Shown here piece by piece: positions 18,601 to 22,655 of a DNA stretch of 22,655 nt. Origin of the DNA: Alistipes sp. (GTDB lineage Bacteria > Bacteroidota > Bacteroidia > Bacteroidales > Rikenellaceae); the NCBI GenBank assembly GCA_017629615.1, contig JAGBWT010000153.1, positions 1 to 22,655 of the forward strand, in the 5' to 3' direction. How positions within the stretch are numbered: the first letter of the stretch is position 1; each line of letters opens with the position of its first letter. Under the pieces are notes generated by a model. It had not been told where the DNA came from and did not search any database. It was given only the letters and a program-made list of their open reading frames with translations. The position numbers were made by a program, and so were the translations under genes.

Positions 18601-20217
18601 CTAATAACCAGGATTCGGCTTCAAGTTGTCGTTGTTGGTCAAATCGTCAGCCGGAATAGGGAAGAGTTTGAGATGCTCCTTCAAGCCCTGACCTTTGGCA
18701 ACACCACCCTTGAAAGGCCACAAGTATGTGTCAGAGAGGTAACGGTCGTAGCGAATCAGAATAGTACGACGCTGACCCTCCCAGAACAACTCCTTGGTAG
18801 TCTCTGCAAATACATCTTCGAGGCTGATAGCGGTGATATTACCCTCCAAACCTGCACGACGTTGCAAATCAGCGATATAGCCAACAGCCTTCGAGTCGGT
18901 AGTCATTCCGCCATCGATACGGGTTTTAGCCTCGGCATAAGCCAAATACATCTCGGCTGCACGAATCAATGGGAAATCAACCGATGCAAACGAAGCAAGC
19001 GCAGGCTCTTCGCCAAGATAGTTGGTTGTCTCGTCTTTGTAGTTACGGTTGTTGAACTTGCAAACGTGCCAGCCCTTCGGGAAGTCGGTTGCAGTAATCT
19101 CCTTGTCTGTGCAATATTTCAACGATACCAAAGCTCGCTTGTCAATCGTAGTGAATGTAGGCTCTGCACCCACCACTGCTGCATCGACAGCCGCCTCACC
19201 AATAAGGTTTGCGACGAACTCCGACGAAGTAACCAAACCTGCCCAGTTTGCGGTAAGACCGAGATACTTGTCGTTGTTGGTGCTGGCAGCGATGATGTAG
19301 GTAGGACCGCCATACGATTGAGTCTTGTTGGCATCGTAGCAAGCAGCATATACGAACTCCTGAATAGCGTCAGGGTTTTCGCCATTGTTACCCATAAAGA
19401 GCGACTTGTAGCTCTTCGAAAGTGGATACTTCGCGATAACCTCCTCGGCAGCAGCCATTGCATCGGCATAGGCTGCATTATCCTCGACGCCGGTATACGA
19501 CTTGTGGTTCAAGCAAAGACGTGCAAGCAATGCGTAAGCAGCACCCTTATCGACACGAGGATAGGTTTGTGTGTGAACATCTTTGAGGTGAGACTCGGCC
19601 GAAACCAAATCCTCCAACTCGGCCTTCAACCACACGTAGAGGTCGGCCTGCTTAATCTGCTTTGGCTTATAGGCTCCGATAGGAGTTGTCTCGTCGGTGA
19701 ATGGCGGGTTGCCAAAAGCATCGAGCAATACCCAATAAGCAAAGGCGCGGAGGAAACGAACCTCGGCACGCTCAATAGCGATTTCGGCATTGTTGTCATT
19801 TGTGTTACGGAGGTACTCGTTGGCCAAAGTAACCATCATTATACTACGAACATAGGCAGCGTAGATTGCGCTGTTCTTTGTTGTAGTCCAAGCGTTCTTA
19901 TTTACTTCGGTATTCCATTGGTTACCCCAAACGCACTTCGCCTCGTCGGTCGAGATGGTCTGAATTGACCACCAAGCACGGAGGAACTCCGACTCACCGG
20001 CATCGTCTACCGCGATATCGGCACTACCCGGACCCGAGTTACCAACGAGAGTGAATGCACCATAAATTTTAGCCAGCTGACCCAAACGGTAGGTTGGGTT
20101 CGAATAAACATCGCCACTGGCAATCGTGTTGTCCGACATCGGCTCCTGGTCGAGGTCTCCAACACAGCCGGTGAAGGCCATAACCGCACACGCGGCAAGA
20201 ATCATTATTTTTTTCAT
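18601..20217 (-). CDS. susD: SusD-like starch-binding outer-membrane lipoprotein
   Basis: SusD forms the lid over the SusC barrel and delivers oligosaccharides to it at the cell surface. The product is 538 residues from the chosen start. The signal peptide ends in lipobox FTGC (Cys18). The SusD/RagB pattern follows: an N-terminal region DLDQEP, helical TPR-like segments (e.g. RAEVRFLRAFAYWVLLDAFG) and the C-terminal FPLIRAAEMYLAYAEA plus LFWEGQRR and the ending LKPNPGY, all typical of the family. Two ATGs are possible. The one at 20217 has GGAG seven bases upstream, whereas the one at 20223 is only a base or two from it, so 20217 is preferred. It starts directly after susC (about 17 nt), implying tight co-expression. 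Identification is firm. Confidence 0.95.
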   Translation of the reverse strand: MKKIMILAACAVMAFTGCVGDLDQEPMSDNTIASGDVYSNPTYRLGQLAKIYGAFTLVGNSGPGSADIAVDDAGESEFLRAWWSIQTISTDEAKCVWGNQWNTEVNKNAWTTTKNSAIYAAYVRSIMMVTLANEYLRNTNDNNAEIAIERAEVRFLRAFAYWVLLDAFGNPPFTDETTPIGAYKPKQIKQADLYVWLKAELEDLVSAESHLKDVHTQTYPRVDKGAAYALLARLCLNHKSYTGVEDNAAYADAMAAAEEVIAKYPLSKSYKSLFMGNNGENPDAIQEFVYAACYDANKTQSYGGPTYIIAASTNNDKYLGLTANWAGLVTSSEFVANLIGEAAVDAAVVGAEPTFTTIDKRALVSLKYCTDKEITATDFPKGWHVCKFNNRNYKDETTNYLGEEPALASFASVDFPLIRAAEMYLAYAEAKTRIDGGMTTDSKAVGYIADLQRRAGLEGNITAISLEDVFAETTKELFWEGQRRTILIRYDRYLSDTYLWPFKGGVAKGQGLKEHLKLFPIPADDLTNNDNLKPNPGY

Positions 20218-20234
20218 AGTCATTCTCTCCTTAA

Positions 20235-22655
20235 TTAAAAGTTAATACCCAAACGTACGCTGTAAATGCGTGGACGAGGATAGATGTTGCCGTCGATACC
20301 GCCTGCAACCGAAGTCTCTGGGTCGAGACCACTATACTTGCTGAGGACAAATACGTTCTGCACACCGGCAGCAACGCGGATAGTCATACCCGATGCGGTA
20401 ACATTGCGGAAAGTATAACCGAGGTTGATGTCGTCCAAACGGAAGAACGAAGCGTCTTCGAGGAACATATCCGACAAAGCCTGCGGAGTAGAAGAGTTCT
20501 GGGTAAAGCCATATTTAGCACCTGCAACCTGACGGTTTACGAGGTAACCCTTGTCGATAACGTCGCGATAGTAAGCCGTAGCCGACGAACGCAATACATC
20601 GTTGAACATATAGTTGCCGAGAGTACCGTGACCATTGAAACCGAAGTCCCAATTCTTGTAGGTCAATTTGAGGTTGATACCGTAGTAGAAATCAGGATTA
20701 GGACTCTTGTTGGTCATATAACGGTCGGCGTTGGTAATCTGACCGTCTTGGTTGCGGTCTACCAAAGCGTTCTGGATAGGTTTGCCATTCTGGTCATAAA
20801 CCTGCTGCCAGAGGTAGAATGTATGAGGTGCATAGCCCACCATATGGCGCTGTGCGGTATTACCCGTACCACCACCTGCACCACCGAGGTCGATGCTCTC
20901 GGTAGGAAGCTCGGTAATCTTGGTGTTCTGCCAAGTACCATTGAGGCCAATCATCAAGTTCCAATCCTCGGTCTCAACAGGTACGAAGTTCAACGAAACC
21001 TCGACACCCTTGTTCTCCATCGAACCGATGTTCTGGTAAACGTAGTTCGAGAAGTTACCACCCATAGGAACGCTGACATACGACAAGAGGTCCTTCGTGT
21101 CACGATAGTAGACATCGACCGAACCGTTGATACGGCCATTGAAGAAACCGAAGTCGAGACCGGCGTTGTAGGTTGTGGTCTCCTCCCACTTCAACGATGC
21201 GTTGTATGCGTGAGGTTTAACAGGATAGTAGAACTGGTCAGGACCGAGTGGATACTGCGTTGTAGGGTCTTGTGCAATCTCGGCATACTGCAAAGCGGCG
21301 TAGTTCTCGCCAAACTCCTGCTGACCGGTAACACCCCAACCCAAACGGAATTTCAGAGCCGATACGGCGCGAACGTCACGCAACCACTTCTCTTGTGCCA
21401 AGTTCCAAGCGAAGGCTGCCGATGGGAAGTAGCCCCAACGGTTCTTGCCTACGAAACGCGACGAACCGTCGGCACGCATCGTAACGGTGAAGAGGTAACG
21501 CGAATCAATCGAGTAGTTCACACGACCGTAGAACGAAACCAATGTGTTGCGAGTTGCATTGTGGGTGAAGTTAATCAACTTGTGGTCGAAGTACGAACGG
21601 CTTGGGTCAGCCGGAGCGATACGACCATAAGACCAACTCTCGTTGGCGCTATAGTTGTCCGACCACGAGTAACCGAGCATCGCGTTGATGTTGTGGATAC
21701 CTACGGTCTTCTGATAGTTGGCATAGAACTCCAACAGCTGGTTGCGGTGGAGGTTGTTGTAATTCTCAAAGCGGCCGAGACCCTTATAAGCGTTGCTATC
21801 GCCTGTGTCGCGATTCGAGAAAATCGAACCAGGATAGTTGCCCTTGTCACCCGAAGTTGCGGTGATGTCGAGACCGAGATTGAGGTTAAATCGCAAATCC
21901 TCGAAACCGTGAATCTTGTAATCCAACTGCAAGTTACCCAAAGCGCGGTACGAGTTGTTGGCGTTCCACTGGTCGTAGAGCAACGACAATGGGTTGCACG
22001 CAGTCAGGTCGGTAACCCAGTTGAAGTAACCGTTATTTGTCGAATAGTCGAGCGTGCCATCTGCATTGTAGTTGTAGAGTGGCTGTGTAGGGTCGAAATA
22101 TACGGCTGCACCTACTACTCCACCGTCGATATAGTTTGCACGGTTATAGATACCCTTCACGTTGAGATTAACCGAGAGGTGGTCCTTGAAGAATTTAGGA
22201 GCGAGGCTGAAATCGGCAGTAACACGCTGGTTGTCCGACTTGTGGATAGTACCACCATCGTAAACATAACCAACCGATGCACGATAAGGCATCTTATCCT
22301 TTGCAGCCGAACCGGTAATCGACACGTTGTGGTCGGTAGCAACACCTACGCGGAAAATCTCGCTCTGCCAATCGGTATTGGCCTTACCAAAGAGTGCATT
22401 TGCACGGTCGGCCATATCGGGATTGGTCGAGAGGATATGCTCCTTAAACTCGGCAGCATTCATCATATCCATTGTATTGTAGTTGTGCTTGATGCTGACA
22501 CTACCGTTGTACGATACCTTTGGCTTGCCATTCGAACCCTTCTTGGTTGTGATGAGAATGACACCATTCGATGCTCGCGAACCGTAGATTGCAGTAGCCG
22601 ACGCGTCCTTCAACACCGTAAAGGTCTCGATGTCGTTAGGGTTTACGGTAGCCAA
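20235..22655 (-). CDS. susC: SusC-like TonB-dependent outer-membrane transporter (5' end outside window)
   Basis: SusC is the TonB-driven outer-membrane channel that imports maltooligosaccharides with SusD. About 807 C-terminal residues are present and the frame is open through the window edge. The TTG at the edge is an internal codon, not a start. The fragment begins inside the plug domain with the family signature [20 protein letters not shown], then [16 protein letters not shown]. The long 22-strand barrel follows and closes with VRLGINF, whose terminal phenylalanine is the usual outer-membrane assembly signal. Roughly 200 residues (signal peptide, carboxypeptidase-like domain, TonB box and first part of the plug) would lie outside, judged against SusC of about 1,000 residues. 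It is followed by susD after 17 nt. The susC/susD family is firm; starch specificity comes from the downstream enzymes. Confidence 0.95.
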   Translation of the reverse strand: MATVNPNDIETFTVLKDASATAIYGSRASNGVILITTKKGSNGKPKVSYNGSVSIKHNYNTMDMMNAAEFKEHILSTNPDMADRANALFGKANTDWQSEIFRVGVATDHNVSITGSAAKDKMPYRASVGYVYDGGTIHKSDNQRVTADFSLAPKFFKDHLSVNLNVKGIYNRANYIDGGVVGAAVYFDPTQPLYNYNADGTLDYSTNNGYFNWVTDLTACNPLSLLYDQWNANNSYRALGNLQLDYKIHGFEDLRFNLNLGLDITATSGDKGNYPGSIFSNRDTGDSNAYKGLGRFENYNNLHRNQLLEFYANYQKTVGIHNINAMLGYSWSDNYSANESWSYGRIAPADPSRSYFDHKLINFTHNATRNTLVSFYGRVNYSIDSRYLFTVTMRADGSSRFVGKNRWGYFPSAAFAWNLAQEKWLRDVRAVSALKFRLGWGVTGQQEFGENYAALQYAEIAQDPTTQYPLGPDQFYYPVKPHAYNASLKWEETTTYNAGLDFGFFNGRINGSVDVYYRDTKDLLSYVSVPMGGNFSNYVYQNIGSMENKGVEVSLNFVPVETEDWNLMIGLNGTWQNTKITELPTESIDLGGAGGGTGNTAQRHMVGYAPHTFYLWQQVYDQNGKPIQNALVDRNQDGQITNADRYMTNKSPNPDFYYGINLKLTYKNWDFGFNGHGTLGNYMFNDVLRSSATAYYRDVIDKGYLVNRQVAGAKYGFTQNSSTPQALSDMFLEDASFFRLDDINLGYTFRNVTASGMTIRVAAGVQNVFVLSKYSGLDPETSVAGGIDGNIYPRPRIYSVRLGINF

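Overview
This window is chromosomal DNA from a member of the Bacteroidota, most probably the order Bacteroidales and perhaps close to Alistipes/Rikenellaceae (the genus is an inference). The evidence is a GyrB C-terminus of Bacteroidales type, several promoters of the TTTG-N19-TAnnTTTG form, a DUF3822 protein in front of rsmD, and a complete SusCDE-type starch-utilisation operon.

Region 1 (1-7626) is housekeeping. On the + strand are the 3' end of gyrB, a terminator, udk (uridine kinase) and mntP (manganese efflux). On the - strand are mutS and a RecD/Pif1-like SF1 helicase. The helicase extends about 80 codons upstream of its first conventional start codon and appears to begin at a non-standard codon. 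Divergent from it is a + strand cluster of three genes that overlap end to start: a membrane-anchored protein of unknown function, a DUF3822 protein and rsmD.

Region 2 (7627-8316) holds a tRNA-Asp(GTC) gene behind a textbook Bacteroidota promoter. After it comes a 0.5 kb non-coding stretch in which the last 23 nt of the tRNA, its terminator and about 90 nt of flank occur a second time, 309 bp downstream. Inverted repeats lie between the two copies.

Region 3 (8317-9525, - strand) is a single dicarboxylate/amino-acid:cation symporter with its own promoter and terminator. It carries an unusual change in a cation-binding motif.

Region 4 (9575-22655, - strand) is a starch/maltooligosaccharide utilisation locus, transcribed susC (5' end outside the window) - susD - susE-like - a large SusE/F-like protein - GH13 amylase lipoprotein - GH13 SusA-like lipoprotein - GH97 susB - terminator. 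SusC/SusD would import oligosaccharides across the outer membrane. The SusE-like and SusF-like lipoproteins bind starch. The two GH13 enzymes cut it, and the GH97 alpha-glucosidase releases glucose. The gene order is C-D-E-F-G-A-B, a rotation of the B. thetaiotaomicron A-B-C-D-E-F-G order. The large binding protein seems to have three repeats of a two-module unit that occurs once in its SusE-like neighbour. No susR-type regulator lies in the window. I see no CRISPR array, transposase, integrase or defence system. The points of most interest are the tRNA-associated duplication, the triplicated starch-binding unit, the non-standard helicase start and the pilin-like/actin-fold gene pair.
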